Of a stretch of DNA of 64,000 bases, positions 62,982-64,000 are shown one piece after another (positions within the stretch are counted from its first letter, which is position 1; the number at the start of each line of letters is the position of its first letter). The stretch is from positions 12,352,208-12,416,207 of the forward strand of contig CM060203.1 of assembly GCA_030562195.1 (NCBI GenBank). The letters are read 5' to 3'. Both the position numbers and the translations under genes were made by a program. This DNA is from Nipponacmea schrenckii (taxonomy: Eukaryota; Mollusca; Gastropoda; Lottiidae). The notes under the pieces were generated by a model, which had not been told where the DNA came from, ran no database searches, and was given only the letters and a program-made list of their open reading frames with translations.

Positions 62982-63788
62982 CTAGGTATATTCACATTGA
63001 TGACCACAACCTGTAGGACATTCCTTATTTTTCATAAACCAATCTTGAATATGTTCAATATGGCCGCCATGACAACAACCTTGACACCAAATATACATTA
63101 ACTTGACTGTCTGATGACTGCAATTAATTTCATTTTTATTTGTCAATATATTTTGATCACTAAGACTGCTTGGATTAGAAATGCCCAGACAGGGCTCGGC
63201 CCAGGTTTTGTTTTAGTCCCAACACAGATCATGATATTGTGCAGTAAAGATAGTCCATATTTGAAAATATTACAATTGTGAAGGTTATGTGCACCCCTGG
63301 CAAATCAGAGAAACCAATTAATCTCATGTATATCCAAAAATAATAAGACAAAATACAAAGTTAAAGCTACTTTTGAACAATTTGATAATATACATACCAT
63401 ATACTACATTTATTGGTGACTGTTTTACATTTTTCACATAACCAGCCAGCTTTCATTAAAGGTCGAACACATTGTGAACAGTAGGTATGTATGGTAGTAG
63501 ATTGGCCATTTAAACTGTTGACTGAACTCAGATGACATAACTTTATAACCTCCGCTGATACTGTCCATAATTCATAATATCCTAGTAGTTCTATAATATA
63601 ATAGATAGTGGTAATATCAATTTAGTTCTATTGAACACTCACAAGATGTGTCACAGTTATCTGTTGATTTTCTGAGGATACGTACCAATATATGATAAAA
63701 ACCAGGTTTCTTGTAATTCACTATCTATATGTTGTCTTATTTTATCTCCTAATACAATTAACATGGAAACTGTGGATTGTACATCACC
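62982..63788 (-). CDS. WDR24: WDR24 (GATOR2 subunit) C-terminal RING region, partial
   Basis: Minus-strand exons 63686-63788, 63398-63590 and 62982-63117 (stop TAG) join in phase to give the last 143 residues. The product begins GDVQSTVSMLIVLGDKIRQH, matching the helical region before the WDR24 zinc domain. It continues YYELWTVSAEVIKLCHLSS and then the Cys/His-rich end: YCSQCVRPLMKAGWLCEKC, KCSICHQTVK, IWCQGCCHGGHIEHIQDWF and CPTGCGHQCEYT. The WCQGC-HGGH-H-W-CP-GCGH-CEY pattern separates WDR24 from the related GATOR2 proteins WDR59 and MIOS. WDR24 works with SEH1L, SEC13, MIOS and WDR59 at lysosomes, opposing GATOR1 to turn on mTORC1 when amino acids are present; its RING-type domain is needed for complex integrity. 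The WD40 part lies beyond the window's right edge. Confidence 0.95.
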
Positions 63789-64000
63789 CTATCAAATAAA
63801 ACATCTCATTTATTATTAATATCCATACACACATGGTGAAAGTCAATGCCAGGCAGTGTGTTCTGAAGGAAATTCACAGAGATCTTTACCATGCACATTC
63901 TGTAACCTGCAGGGATCTTGGGCTTTGAACTATAAGACTGGCAGACAATACACATAAAAATCTTTAGTCAAAATTTTCTGTTCACCAAAATGTATATAAA
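63789..64000 (-). other. WDR24 intron running off the window
   Basis: The next upstream WDR24 exon is not visible before the end of the window. No coding block matching the family is found here. Confidence 0.6.

Overview
The window is AT-rich animal nuclear DNA. Its genes have many short exons, GT-AG introns and abundant minisatellites. Two long interspersed repeats carry a GTCC microsatellite plus ~160-bp tandem units, a pattern I associate with mollusc genomes, so I infer a mollusc or a close lophotrochozoan. That assignment is inference. All gene calls come from reading translated exons and checking splice phase across junctions.

Layout. (1) 1-26.9 kb has no recognisable gene. It is probably a long 5' intron or the upstream flank of the next gene. 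It holds a Helentron/HINE-like element (16.36-18.53 kb), a 418-bp inverted-terminal-repeat element (19.88-20.30 kb) and a degenerate repeat region (22.9-24.5 kb). (2) 26.87-38.25 kb, plus strand: 13 in-phase exons of an NCKAP5/NCKAP5L (Cep169) family microtubule/centrosome protein, 1700 residues without the N-terminus, with three SxIP-type EB-binding motifs. An intron carries a damaged hammerhead-ribozyme element. (3) 40.7-41.2 kb: 46-bp minisatellite. (4) 44.2-51.2 kb, minus strand: a three-exon gene for an unrecognised 164-residue protein with a strongly basic cluster. Its large intron is filled with tandem repeats, including a 20-unit 43-bp array whose units carry splice-site-like signals. 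(5) 52.77-52.94 kb: a ~170-bp mobile element with 10-bp target duplications and a complete-looking hammerhead ribozyme. (6) 54.27-56.21 kb: second copy of the HINE-like element. (7) 57.20-60.85 kb, plus strand: complete 12-exon MINDY3 deubiquitinase gene (451 residues). (8) 62.98-64.0 kb, minus strand: the last three exons of WDR24, the GATOR2 subunit, convergent with MINDY3.

The genes belong to unrelated pathways: microtubule plus-end/centrosome (NCKAP5), K48-ubiquitin chain trimming (MINDY3) and amino-acid signalling to mTORC1 (WDR24). Nothing suggests an operon or functional cluster. The most unusual content is in the mobile DNA: a small hammerhead-ribozyme element present in two copies, and a DINE-like Helentron derivative with conserved array order.
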